From NCBI RefSeq assembly GCF_002875945.1, contig NZ_MCZK01000144.1, positions 124,184 through 188,183 on the forward strand: DNA of 64,000 bases. Direction: 5' to 3'. This document shows, piece by piece, positions 45,570 to 55,311 of this stretch. Source of the stretch: Vibrio lentus. GTDB lineage: Bacteria; Pseudomonadota; Gammaproteobacteria; Enterobacterales; Vibrionaceae. Position 1 is the first letter of the stretch; every line of letters begins with the position of its first letter. The notes under the pieces are model-generated. The model had not been told where the DNA came from, ran no database searches, and saw only the letters and a list, made by a program, of their open reading frames with translations. A program made the translations under genes and the position numbers.

Positions 45570-46808
45570 ATGAAAAAAATCACTAAAACACTCGTACTAT
45601 CTTCGATTTCAATTGGGCTACTTTCTTCTTTTGCTTTCACTTCTCAAGCAGCGCCAGTTCAAATTAACCAAGCGTCAGCTGAACAAAACATACCTCAAGT
45701 CACCTACGATACGATAATCGGTGAGAATGGCGTCTTTATTGATTTAGATACCGACAACTTTATTCTAAAACAGCAAGAGTGGTATCAGATCCAAGCCTAT
45801 GTTGAAGGCGCTTTGGCACTGCCCGTGACAGAAGCCAGTATGAAGTCGACTTTAAGTATTCCTAACGACATTCCTTTCTCTAATTTCGAAGCACTGGTTC
45901 AGCAGTACTCAAGTATTCACGATACCGCCTTCTATTGGAAAAAAGAGCTTTATCCAAGCATCGTTGACCTGTCATTAAGCTTGGCCAATTACGTCCAAAT
46001 TAAAGACTTCATGCTTAACCCACTAAGCGATGCTTTGAATGAAATGCTGGCCAAAGCATTCTCGCCGCTCCCGGAAGATATCGAAGCGGTAGAACGCAAT
46101 AGAAAGGTGGCGATCGCTTACCTGAAAAGCCTGCAAAGTTTTTCAATGAGATACCAGCATGAAGTGTCTGACGTTGGCGGCAACCTATTAGAATTTTCAG
46201 CTACATTAGACACCCAAAAATTGCAATTAGATGTGTTGGAAGGCACTCACAACGGTTACCTAAGCGACGATGGCAGCGCGCTTCAGCAGCGAGTGAATGA
46301 CATCAATGCACGTATTACTCAACTCAACAAAGATTACACTCACTACGTTACGGTCGCCTCTACTGCGGTGACTTATGCATGGTTCCCTCTGGTTGCAGGT
46401 CCAATCATGGGCGTATACGGCGATAAAGCAGAAAAAGCACGTAAACTTCGTAACGAATTACAAAACGAAGTAAAAGAGCTTCAAGAGCAGTTAACTTACA
46501 CGCAGAAAATATACAACTCTTATCATCGCTCTTCAGAGAGTATCGATATGATTTCTCAACAAATTGAAAATGCGATTCCACATATTAATAAGCTGAAACT
46601 GAATTGGCAGAAAATGAATGCCGACTTCACTTCACTGCTTGTGGCATTAGAACAAGCCCAGAATAATGCCGACATCATGAAGGACGACGCGATGCTTGGT
46701 GCGATAGGTGCGCTTGCCAATACAACGGTTGCAGAAAGTAACTGGAGTAATATCAGCGAGAAAGCAAAAGCGTTTGCAAACAATGCATACATTCAAGAAA
46801 TGGAATAG
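45570..46808 (+). CDS. secreted alpha-helical pore-forming toxin-like protein (XaxA/YaxA-like)
   Basis: 412 residues. A Sec signal peptide (MKKITKTLVLSSISIGLLSSFAFTSQAA, about residues 1-28) is followed by an all-helical protein. Residues 45-140 follow the start of YaxA/XaxA: an IIGENGVFIDLDTDNF loop, then LKQQEWYQIQAYVEGALALPVT and a helix with HDTAFYWKKELYPSIVDLSLSLA. Residues 244-310 match the XaxA layout: basic helix ARITQLNKDY, a hydrophobic hairpin (259-283, PLVAGPIMGVYG), then KAEKARKLRNELQNEVKELQEQL. XaxA-type toxins lack a signal peptide, so the export here is unusual. Alternatively it belongs to the wider ClyA/HBL/MakA group. Partner gene at 47011. Confidence 0.72.
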   Translation: MKKITKTLVLSSISIGLLSSFAFTSQAAPVQINQASAEQNIPQVTYDTIIGENGVFIDLDTDNFILKQQEWYQIQAYVEGALALPVTEASMKSTLSIPNDIPFSNFEALVQQYSSIHDTAFYWKKELYPSIVDLSLSLANYVQIKDFMLNPLSDALNEMLAKAFSPLPEDIEAVERNRKVAIAYLKSLQSFSMRYQHEVSDVGGNLLEFSATLDTQKLQLDVLEGTHNGYLSDDGSALQQRVNDINARITQLNKDYTHYVTVASTAVTYAWFPLVAGPIMGVYGDKAEKARKLRNELQNEVKELQEQLTYTQKIYNSYHRSSESIDMISQQIENAIPHINKLKLNWQKMNADFTSLLVALEQAQNNADIMKDDAMLGAIGALANTTVAESNWSNISEKAKAFANNAYIQEME

Positions 46809-47010
46809 TCCCTATACATCTCGAAGAAATAGCGCGACGAATAACGAAAAAGCAGCGCTATATACAGATATGAGACAGCTACGAGACGGCTAAAAATATA
46901 ACGAGATAGCCAAATAACCCTCCGAATAGTAAGCCGCACCTTATGAAAATTAAGGTGTTGGCTTCTGCTACCCAAAATTTGGCGAATACTAATTTCGACA
47001 GGATATAAAT

Positions 47011-49407
47011 ATGAGACTTCTACCTATTATTATTTCTCTTTCATTTTCTCCACAGGCTTTTTCTAGCGACTGGCTTGAACTGAACAATTTACCCAATTCA
47101 ACTGAATACCCAACTTGGGTTCAATCGGCCTATTCAGATGTTGGCGTATTGTCTCGCTCAACATCCGATCTACACATCAACCTCAGCGACTGGATAGCGG
47201 AACAGAACCTATACGTCACCAACCCTTCAAAAATCGTCGTGTTTGCAGACACCATCGAGGTTCCAGAGAACTTCAACTTGCTTGTAAACAACCAAAACAT
47301 CCTGATTTTTGCACGCAAAATTGTTGGCCAAGGTACGCCAACGTTTGTGCTCGGACAACAAGGTTCTGCAGCATCGATTTCTGTGATTGCTGGCGAAATA
47401 GAAACACCGATTAATGTGCTCGCTTTCCAAAGCGATGGCAGCATTACACGAGATGCCCTAACAGGAAATACAGGAGATGGTGAATCCGTTGTCTTAGCAG
47501 GAGAGCACTACCGAAGAACCACCATCGACTCAAACATTACCGGGCAAATGAAACTGGCTACCGAACCTTTTACAGACATTATTAATCGCTCTTTTGATAT
47601 GGCTGCCAGCTTGTTCGACACCAACCCAGAGCTTAGCCTCGACCTTATCAACTGGATTGAGCAGAGCCTACGTTACTCAGGTTCTGTGGTGGAAGACGAC
47701 CCAATTCTTTCAGACCTTTACCTGCAAACGGTCGCGTTCAAGCAGTTCATTAGCTTCAGCACCAAAGAGAGCCACTACGTACCTTATCTCGACAAAGTAC
47801 TTTACCAAGACAAGTACGAAGCGTACCTAAATGCGATGGTCGCGTATCAAGCTCAGTGGGACATTATTCAAGACAGAAACACCGTCATTGAAGACAAAAT
47901 AGAAGCCGCTAAGTTAGCGCTCGCTAACATTGAAGACGTTCTTCGCGCTCAGAGTTCGATCATCACACAAACTCAATCCAACATAGATAAGATAGGGGAC
48001 AGCCTTACTGAGGTAGATAGCCAATACAAAGCACAAGAGTTAGTGACCCTTGATGCGAGAACGACTTATTTAGTTGGCGTAGAGAATTGGAAAACCCAAC
48101 AACAACTCAATGCTGCGCTTGCGATATTCAAAGCAATCGCTGAGATTGGAAGTGCAGTGAGTGGCGTGTTCACAGGTAATCTTTCAGGCGTCAACGACCT
48201 AACCGAGCAATTAGCGAAAACCCCAGAAGCATTAGAAAAAGCGAAAAACCTCGTCACCAATATCAAGTCGGTCACGGGTATTATTGATAGCGTGACCAAA
48301 ACGATTTCTGGTATTTCTCAGTTAACCGCGGATATTAAATCAACCATCAAGCTCCAGAAGATATCTGAAGCAATGGATGGTTTTAACTTCAACATCCCAA
48401 CCATCAATGAAAGTAACCTGGCGTGGGATCTGATGATCACCGAGATCCGCAGCAACTTAAGATATGCCGATAGCTTAGGTATCAAAGGATCAAGACAATA
48501 CTTACTCGAACTTGAAAAGCAGGTTCTGCTCGGTAAGGCAATTAACATCACGCAGCTTAACTTTGCGCAGGAGCAAGCAAAGCTGGTCGACTTGCTGCTA
48601 ACCAATAACGTAACCATCAACCAACAGCAAAGGCTGAATGATGCTATTGAAGGTTATCAAATAGATACCGACAGCTTCGATTCGATTGAACGTGAACTAT
48701 CAAGAGTGTTGATGCACTTCAAACGCCCAATGTTCGTTGCTTTGTCTAACTATGTTCAGGCATACGAATACTGGGCATTGAAGCCAAGCGAGATCACGCC
48801 ATCTCTGAACAAAAGTTACTTGGACTACCAGTTTGACTTGGCATCCATCGAAAGTGAGTATGTGAATGCTCTGTCTTCTTTCCAACCCGCGCCACAAGAT
48901 TTCACCATCGATAACTACACTATTTCTAGCCCAGAACAACTAGATAACTTTGCAACAACCGGACAGCTGAATTTCTCTATTCCATTAGAGCAAGTCCAAT
49001 TGTGTTCATTTGACCGCGTTAGGCTTTCCACGGTACGAGTGTTCTTAGAAGGTGAAAACTTACCTTATGGCAAACAACTGAATCTACGAGTCTCCAGTTC
49101 AGGCAACTATGCCGACCGATATGAAAACCAAGATTATCAGTTCAGCTCAAACCCCGTGTCACGTGCGTTCTACTACCGTCTAGATGATCCAACCACCAAC
49201 GATGTCAGCATCATCACCGACGGTGCCGTAGCGAATAAGTTCGAATACGCGTATTTCCAACCTACTCCATTCACCTCATGGAATGTCACACTCAACAATT
49301 TCGATGAGACAGACCAAGCCAACAACCAATATCTAAAAGATATCGAACAGATTCGCGTCGAATTCTTAGGCAGCGGTATCCCGAATGGCAATAGCTGCTC
49401 TAACTAA
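47011..49407 (+). CDS. large secreted multidomain protein, candidate toxin partner
   Basis: 798 residues. Signal peptide MRLLPIIISLSFSPQAFS. Residues 50-180 are rich in beta strands with a ladder-like look (KIVVFADTIEVPENFNLLVNNQNILIFARKI...). Residues 190-640 are mostly long helices and coiled coil (KIEAAKLALANIEDVLRAQSSIITQTQSNIDKIGDSL), with a weakly hydrophobic segment at 368-392 (AALAIFKAIAEIGSAVSGVF). Residues 650-798 form a beta domain (LEQVQLCSFDRVRLSTVRVFLEGENLPYGK...). I recognise no family. Its helical core beside a XaxA-like gene (202-bp gap) suggests the second part of a binary or tripartite toxin, replacing XaxB. Confidence 0.6.
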   Translation: MRLLPIIISLSFSPQAFSSDWLELNNLPNSTEYPTWVQSAYSDVGVLSRSTSDLHINLSDWIAEQNLYVTNPSKIVVFADTIEVPENFNLLVNNQNILIFARKIVGQGTPTFVLGQQGSAASISVIAGEIETPINVLAFQSDGSITRDALTGNTGDGESVVLAGEHYRRTTIDSNITGQMKLATEPFTDIINRSFDMAASLFDTNPELSLDLINWIEQSLRYSGSVVEDDPILSDLYLQTVAFKQFISFSTKESHYVPYLDKVLYQDKYEAYLNAMVAYQAQWDIIQDRNTVIEDKIEAAKLALANIEDVLRAQSSIITQTQSNIDKIGDSLTEVDSQYKAQELVTLDARTTYLVGVENWKTQQQLNAALAIFKAIAEIGSAVSGVFTGNLSGVNDLTEQLAKTPEALEKAKNLVTNIKSVTGIIDSVTKTISGISQLTADIKSTIKLQKISEAMDGFNFNIPTINESNLAWDLMITEIRSNLRYADSLGIKGSRQYLLELEKQVLLGKAINITQLNFAQEQAKLVDLLLTNNVTINQQQRLNDAIEGYQIDTDSFDSIERELSRVLMHFKRPMFVALSNYVQAYEYWALKPSEITPSLNKSYLDYQFDLASIESEYVNALSSFQPAPQDFTIDNYTISSPEQLDNFATTGQLNFSIPLEQVQLCSFDRVRLSTVRVFLEGENLPYGKQLNLRVSSSGNYADRYENQDYQFSSNPVSRAFYYRLDDPTTNDVSIITDGAVANKFEYAYFQPTPFTSWNVTLNNFDETDQANNQYLKDIEQIRVEFLGSGIPNGNSCSN

Positions 49408-49484
49408 CAAAGCGCTACTTTAATTAACCGAAGCGTTGCTTTAATCCAAGGAACCGAGGTTAAAGGGATAAGCCAGCAACAAAA

Positions 49485-49507
49485 AAGGCCGACATGATGT
49501 CGGCCTT
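49485..49507. terminator. bidirectional terminator
   Basis: AAGGCCGACA-TGA-TGTCGGCCTT (49485-49507) with A and T runs on its flanks, between the toxin-like locus and the converging amidohydrolase gene. Confidence 0.85.
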
Positions 49508-49544
49508 GTTCATTCAGTTCGATTTTTAGAAACCGATTTACATC

Positions 49545-50981
49545 TTAATCCATCAAGCTCTTAGACTTAATCGCCTTCTTAGAAAGCTCTTTAGCAAAGG
49601 CTTTGATATCAGTTTCAAACTCATCGACGCTTTGACGAATGTCATCCAGTTGAACGGTCTGCATCACTCGATTTTCCATTACGATTTGGCCGTTAACAAT
49701 AGTGGTGTCGATGTTGCTTGGGTTCGCTTGGTAAACCAAAGTCGCATATGGGTCGTAATTCGGCATCATGTTCGCCGATTGTGTCTCTACAATCACGATG
49801 TCTGCTTTCTTACCCGCTTCAAGAGAACCGATTTGGTCTTCCATGTGTAGGGCTTTCGCACCACCTAATGTCGCCATCTCAATCACTTGATCAGGAATCA
49901 TGATGGTGCGATCTGAATGCTTTAAGCGCTGCATATTAGCTGCGTAGCTTAGGGTGCGCATGATATCGACTTGGTTTGAACTCATTGGACCGTCTGTTCC
50001 TAAGCCAATGCGCATGTCGGCACGATACATCTCCCAAGCAGGCGCAATGCCTGTCGCCCCTTTGGCGTTCGCCATTGGGTTGTATGAGATACCCGCGTCA
50101 GCTTGCTTGAGTAGCTTTTGATCGTTCTCTGACAGGTGGATACCGTGAGCAATCACGACACGCTCATCAAGCACACCGATTTCATCCATGTATTCAACTG
50201 GCGATGTCGCTTTGGTTTCGTCTTTGATGCGCTTTTCTTCATTCGGGAATTCAGCAACGTGAATCAACACGGGTACATCGTATTGAGCCGACAGTTTATT
50301 GATTTCTTGCAGCTTATCTTTGCTCACGGTGTACACCGCGTGTGGTGCATAAGCAGGTGTGATTAACTCATCGTTTTTGTACTGCTCAATAAAGCCTTTG
50401 GCATACTCGATGCCGCCGTAAGGTTCTTTGGCATCAACCACTGGGAATTTAATCACGGTTTCACCCAGCACGGCGCGCAGGCCGACTTCTTTGGTCGCCT
50501 TAGCCATTTCGTCCATGTGGTAATACATGTCAGCGTAAGTCGTGACACCACTTTGCGCCAACTCGATAGAACCAAGTTTGGTTGCGTTGTAAATCAATTC
50601 ACGGCTTAGCTTTTCTGCTTCAAGTGGGAAGAAGTAAGCAAACAGACGATTCGAGATGCCCTCTTCCCCCAAGCCACGAAACGCTATCATAGGCAAATGG
50701 TTGTGCGCATTGACCATGCCCGGCATAACGATTCCATCTTGAGCGTCAATCACCTTTTCAGCGCGGTATTGAGTAATCAAATCCTCGTTACCAACAGCGA
50801 TGATCTGGTCATCTTTCACCACAACCACACCGTCTTCAATCACATCCATTTCTGAATTGATTGTTAGAACCTGTCCATTGGTGATGATCAGATCGGCGTT
50901 GTATGTTTGCGTCGAGACTGTCGAACCACAGCCTGCCAGTAGAACTGCGCTGATGGTGCATGCCAAGCTTTTGAGCGTCAT
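49545..50981 (-). CDS. lipoprotein amidohydrolase (TRZ/ATZ-type deaminase family)
   Basis: 478 residues from MTLKSLACTISAVLLAGCGST, a lipoprotein signal with lipobox LLAGC (Cys18); the frame extends back to 51026. The mature part is a cyclic amidohydrolase: MVNAHNHLPM near 90, VTTYADMYYH near 148, HVAEFPNEEKR near 240, VIAHGIHLSE near 277 and LGTDGPMSSNQVDI near 329. The closest type is S-adenosylhomocysteine/5'-methylthioadenosine or related nucleoside deaminase. Anchored outside the cytoplasm, it may deaminate scavenged purines or other N-heterocycles. Confidence 0.8.
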   Translation of the reverse strand: MTLKSLACTISAVLLAGCGSTVSTQTYNADLIITNGQVLTINSEMDVIEDGVVVVKDDQIIAVGNEDLITQYRAEKVIDAQDGIVMPGMVNAHNHLPMIAFRGLGEEGISNRLFAYFFPLEAEKLSRELIYNATKLGSIELAQSGVTTYADMYYHMDEMAKATKEVGLRAVLGETVIKFPVVDAKEPYGGIEYAKGFIEQYKNDELITPAYAPHAVYTVSKDKLQEINKLSAQYDVPVLIHVAEFPNEEKRIKDETKATSPVEYMDEIGVLDERVVIAHGIHLSENDQKLLKQADAGISYNPMANAKGATGIAPAWEMYRADMRIGLGTDGPMSSNQVDIMRTLSYAANMQRLKHSDRTIMIPDQVIEMATLGGAKALHMEDQIGSLEAGKKADIVIVETQSANMMPNYDPYATLVYQANPSNIDTTIVNGQIVMENRVMQTVQLDDIRQSVDEFETDIKAFAKELSKKAIKSKSLMD

Positions 50982-51175
50982 TGCTAAACCTATATGTTGT
51001 GCGTGTAATATTGTTAGAAGGTCCACTTTGGTGTTCTGAGCTATTCACTTCTAAGAACAATAAGTGTCGCTAATTTTTGCGACACTATAACCTGTTATTT
51101 AAATGAAATGGCATACCTAATCGAACCGATTTCAAGTTAAATGAGTTATTGCACAACGGGTCACAAAACCGCGCG

Positions 51176-54100
51176 TCATGACTCGCGGATGTTGACGTTT
51201 AACCTGCTCTCTAAGTGCAAACTGTCCTTAGTTCTCGAAACCGAGCCTTTAGAAAAGAACAACGCATACATGGCAGGAATTACCAACAGTACAACGGGCA
51301 ATGAGAACAACAGACCATAGCCCAGCGTGAGCGACATTGGCCCCATAAACACATCCGTTCCCCCTAACCCATAAGCAAGAGGAAGCAAGCCAGCCACCGT
51401 GGTCAGTGATGTCATCACAATCGGACGCAGACGACTGACTGCCGCTTGAGTTACCGCGTCTATCGCATTCAAACCTTCAATTCTTAACTCATTGATTCGA
51501 TTAATCAGCACCAAGGAGTTATTGACCACAACGCCCGTCATCCCAAGTACGCCAATCAATCCAAACAGAGACATCGGCTGCATGTGAACCACGAGCGCCA
51601 TCAACGAAGCCATAATCGCAAATGGGATAACCGCCATAATGAGCAGTGGTTGTAACAATGAGTTGAACATCACAGCTAACACGAAGTAGATCGCTACCAT
51701 TGCAGCAGGGAACACCACCATAAAGCCGCTCATGGTTTCGTTGGTACTTTCAGCTTCGCCGCCCACATTAATAGTCACGCTCGATGGGTATTGACCTGTA
51801 AGCTCTGTGATTAGCTCATCGGCTAATGCGACAGGGCTAATGCTCTCATCAGATAAAGCGGCAGACACCGTCACTTCACGTTCACCGTTGTAATGCTTGA
51901 TAAGGCGCGGGATTTCTATCTGCTCAACCATAGCCAAGCGACTCAATGGCACTTGCTGCCCATCCGCCGTGTAGATTTTGGTGGTTTTCAGCTTTTCAAG
52001 GTCGCGAAATTGCTCATCTAATACCACGCGAATATCGACTTCTTGATCGCCAAGCCACGTCGATGTCACGCTGTTACCATCAAATCCAACACGCAGCGCA
52101 TTCGATAAATCACTCACCGTGAGGTTGTATTTCGCCAGCCAGTGATACTGAGGAACAATGTTCAACTGAGGATCTTTCAGTGCCTCACTGTGATTGATAC
52201 TGGTCACGCCTTGGTAATCTCTTAGCCAAGCCATCACTAACTCTACGGTTTGATTGCGCTCACTCTCAGTTCCACCGAGCACGCGGACTTCAACCGGGTC
52301 GCCTGGAGGTGGGCCACCAGCATCAATCGAGAACTTGATGAACATGTCATCAGACAGCGCTGCCAACTCTTCATTGAGCGCCGTGATAATCTGTTCTGCT
52401 GAACGGGTGCGTTGGTCAAAGTTCGTCAGGTTAATAATGCCCTGCGATACCGGTGATGAGTAAACCAATTCATAGCTGACCAGCTCCGTTTCTGGTAACG
52501 ATTCTATCGCTTGTTCGATAGACTGATGAGCGTCTCGCACTTTAGATAATGGAGTTCCCGCCTTCACTTCGGTGTAAACCTCAATGTATTTACCCGCTTC
52601 TGTTGGGAAGATATCCACTTTCAACGAAGACACTAAATAGCCAGATACCGCGAACCCAACGATGGCTAATGCAATCACTGATTTCTTGTAGTTCAGAGCC
52701 ATATTCAGCAGAGAGCGGTAACGGTTTGAGATCCATTCAAAACGGTCTTTTTCTTGGGTTTTGTTATTGCTCTCTTTCGCAGAAGCCAAGTGCGCAGGTA
52801 GCGTGAGCGTGCATTCAATGAATGAGAACACGAGCGCTGCGATAACGGTAATCGGGATCACCGAGACAGCTTTACCCATGGTGCCCGGAATGAACATCAT
52901 CGGGATAAACACCAAGGCCGTTGTCACTAGGCTTGCCATCAATGGCTTGATTACTTTTAAAGTCCCCGACACCGCAGCATCGACACCTTTTTTCCCGGCT
53001 TCCTTTTCTTGGAAAATACTTTCAGCAATGATCACTGAATCATCAACGATAATGCCGATCACCAGCAGTAATGCTGCCAATGTGATGCTGTCTAAATTCA
53101 GCCCCATGATTGGCAGAACCATCATCACACCGAACACACAAAACGGAATCGACACCGACACCCAGAAAGCAACACGACGTTGCAAGATCATGCTCAAAAT
53201 CAGCAGAACCAACACCAAACCTATCGCGCCATTGGTTGCCACGATAGAGAACTTCTCGCCCATGTCCTTGCCAAGATCAAGACTTGTTTGGAAGATGAAT
53301 TGCTCGCTAATACGTTCGCTTTCTTTGTCCAACAAAGCCTTAATGCTGTCGATGGTCGCAATCACATCCGCACTGCCACTGTTGGTGATAGAGAAAATCA
53401 CCGCAGGTTTCCCGCTCATCACCGGATCTTCGGTTGCTCGCGCAAAAGTATCGATAACGGTCGCCACATCAGACACACGGACAACTTGACCGGAATCTAA
53501 TGCCTTAATCACGATGTTAGACACATCACCCGTCGACTCTACTTTGGTCATGGTGACGATCTTCTGCTCTTGACTCCATGACTCGACAAAGCCACCCGAT
53601 TGAGACAAGTTGTGCTGCTCTATCGCGGTACTGACATCGTCAAAAGTCACTTGATAACGGCGTGCTTTTTCAGGATCGACTTCAACCCAAAACTCTTGCT
53701 CATTAAAGCCGGAAAGCGTGATAGAACCGACGCCACCAAGACTGTTGATTTTCTTTTCTAACTGATACGCATAATGCTGTAACGATGCTGAATCTGTATT
53801 GCTATCCGCGAGGCTCACACCAAAATGATACACATCCAAAGAAGAGGTTTTTTGCTGAGTCACAACCGGCGGCGAATCAATGTCTTTCGGCAGGTTACCG
53901 ACTCTGTCTACCGCTTGCTGGATATCTCTCAAGATCACCGCCGCGTCTTCACCGGGCAGATACTCGACCTCGATAAAGGAACGTCCTTCTGAAGATTCAG
54001 ACGAAAAGTACACAATGCCATCGACCGAACGAAGTTCTTTCTCTATTGGGTTAGTGATGTTCAGTTCAATATCTTGAGCCGTCGCGCCGGGATAGCTGGT

Positions 54101-54244
54101 TTCGATTTCCGCGGTGTCCATAGCAACATCTGGATACTCTTGTAGATTGAGCTGCATTAACGACATAGCACCCGTCAACAACACCATGACCGTAATGATA
54201 CGAGCCAAAAACTGACGATTCGCGAAATATGCTAGAAAGTTCAT
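51176..54244 (-). CDS. RND multidrug efflux permease (HAE1-type)
   Basis: 1022 residues, with the duplicated six-helix layout and two large periplasmic loops of the AcrB superfamily. Visible motifs: EYPDVAMDTAEIETSYPGATAQDIELNITNPIEKEL near 34-70, and near 390-410 the proton-relay segment LLLVIGIIVDDSVIIAESIFQE with paired Asp. The second half has GVVVNNSLVLINRINELR near 910. Slightly short of AcrB (1049). Exports drugs or other amphiphiles by proton antiport with the adaptor gene 2 bp upstream; no outer-membrane channel gene is present, so TolC is presumed. Confidence 0.92.
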   Translation of the reverse strand: MNFLAYFANRQFLARIITVMVLLTGAMSLMQLNLQEYPDVAMDTAEIETSYPGATAQDIELNITNPIEKELRSVDGIVYFSSESSEGRSFIEVEYLPGEDAAVILRDIQQAVDRVGNLPKDIDSPPVVTQQKTSSLDVYHFGVSLADSNTDSASLQHYAYQLEKKINSLGGVGSITLSGFNEQEFWVEVDPEKARRYQVTFDDVSTAIEQHNLSQSGGFVESWSQEQKIVTMTKVESTGDVSNIVIKALDSGQVVRVSDVATVIDTFARATEDPVMSGKPAVIFSITNSGSADVIATIDSIKALLDKESERISEQFIFQTSLDLGKDMGEKFSIVATNGAIGLVLVLLILSMILQRRVAFWVSVSIPFCVFGVMMVLPIMGLNLDSITLAALLLVIGIIVDDSVIIAESIFQEKEAGKKGVDAAVSGTLKVIKPLMASLVTTALVFIPMMFIPGTMGKAVSVIPITVIAALVFSFIECTLTLPAHLASAKESNNKTQEKDRFEWISNRYRSLLNMALNYKKSVIALAIVGFAVSGYLVSSLKVDIFPTEAGKYIEVYTEVKAGTPLSKVRDAHQSIEQAIESLPETELVSYELVYSSPVSQGIINLTNFDQRTRSAEQIITALNEELAALSDDMFIKFSIDAGGPPPGDPVEVRVLGGTESERNQTVELVMAWLRDYQGVTSINHSEALKDPQLNIVPQYHWLAKYNLTVSDLSNALRVGFDGNSVTSTWLGDQEVDIRVVLDEQFRDLEKLKTTKIYTADGQQVPLSRLAMVEQIEIPRLIKHYNGEREVTVSAALSDESISPVALADELITELTGQYPSSVTINVGGEAESTNETMSGFMVVFPAAMVAIYFVLAVMFNSLLQPLLIMAVIPFAIMASLMALVVHMQPMSLFGLIGVLGMTGVVVNNSLVLINRINELRIEGLNAIDAVTQAAVSRLRPIVMTSLTTVAGLLPLAYGLGGTDVFMGPMSLTLGYGLLFSLPVVLLVIPAMYALFFSKGSVSRTKDSLHLESRLNVNIRES

Positions 54245-54246
54245 CG

Positions 54247-55080
54247 TTATAGCCCTTTACCTTCGTTTGATGCTGTTTGATCCAATGCGACTTGAGCAGT
54301 TGTCATGCCTTGAATTGAAAGGTCCGTAGAGGCATAAACCGACATACCCGGCTTAAATTGATGACCTTGGTTGGTGATCTCGACCAATACTGGGTAGGTT
54401 AAATTTTGCATCTCGACACCAATGCGCTGCACGTTAGCTTCCATTTTTATCTCTGGATTGGTTTCAGACCACACCACCACTTCTTGACCAACAGTGAAGT
54501 GTTTTAGGTCATACTCACTCGCCATGAACGACAGAGTCACTTTGTCGATGTTGACCACTTCATAGAGCAAATCTCCCTCGCTCACCCAAGCCCCTGATTG
54601 CGTTGGTTTATTGGAGATGTAACCTGAAATAAGAGATTCAATCTGAGTGTTTTCAAGGTCCACTTGAGATTGTTGGTAGTCAATTTGAGCAACAGACACC
54701 GACGCCTTCGCGCTTAAAAATTCAGCACGTGCTGTGTCTAACTCACCGATTGAGAGGCTGTTCTTTTCGATAAGGGCTTGATAGCGGTTATAGGTCGCCT
54801 TTCGTAAGGCAAGATTCGCTTCGGCAAGGGCTAGATTCGCTTTAGCCTTATTAACGCTAAACTCAAAGTCGTTGGCTTTAATCTGAGCCAGTATTTGTTG
54901 TTGGTTGACGGCGTCGCCCACTTCAAGGTTATTCATCTCCACGACACCGGGCACTTCTGCCACGACACTGTGTTTATTTAAGCCTTGAACGTGACCGATC
55001 AGTTCCGTAGCTTGAGCTAGTGATATTTGAGTCGTTGAGACACCGAGAAGTGCTGCCAGCGCGATAATTTTAGTTTTCAT
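54247..55080 (-). CDS. RND efflux periplasmic adaptor (membrane fusion protein)
   Basis: 277 residues, shorter than most adaptors. Signal peptide MKTKIIALAALLGVSTTQISLAQA. Biotinyl-lipoyl half motifs (VVAEVPGVVEMNNLEVGDAV near 42 and SGYISNKPTQSGAWVSEGDLLYEVV near 155) flank a helical hairpin, and a beta-barrel domain follows (VTLSFMASEYDLKHFTVGQEV). It links the RND permease to an outer-membrane channel. It is the first gene of a two-gene operon, divergent from the two-component system. Confidence 0.88.
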   Translation of the reverse strand: MKTKIIALAALLGVSTTQISLAQATELIGHVQGLNKHSVVAEVPGVVEMNNLEVGDAVNQQQILAQIKANDFEFSVNKAKANLALAEANLALRKATYNRYQALIEKNSLSIGELDTARAEFLSAKASVSVAQIDYQQSQVDLENTQIESLISGYISNKPTQSGAWVSEGDLLYEVVNIDKVTLSFMASEYDLKHFTVGQEVVVWSETNPEIKMEANVQRIGVEMQNLTYPVLVEITNQGHQFKPGMSVYASTDLSIQGMTTAQVALDQTASNEGKGL

Positions 55081-55126
55081 AATTAAGCCCTCACCTATTG
55101 ATGTGAACTATTGTTGAACTGGCTTT

Positions 55127-55219
55127 GTCGAATTAAAGTCGAAGTCGATTCGACATTGAAAAATAATCTTATGACGTTGAATTTTTTGATTAACGCTATC
55201 CATTAGACATAAATTCGAC
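55127..55219. promoter_or_regulatory. GTCGAA repeat cluster between the RND and two-component genes
   Basis: GTCGAA at 55127 and 55138 (11 bp apart, the spacing of OmpR-family direct repeats). This is followed by the palindrome GTCGATTCGAC (55144-55154) and a further TTCGAC at 55214. These are likely sites for the response regulator at 55312, which would then control both divergent operons. Confidence 0.55.
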
Positions 55220-55311
55220 ATAATTTTGGATAGGCTACTTTTTTGTTCAGAATGGATGCTTGCTGGGAGTAGATGTTTTGATGAGAGCAGATATTTTAAT
55301 GGAGCAGATCG

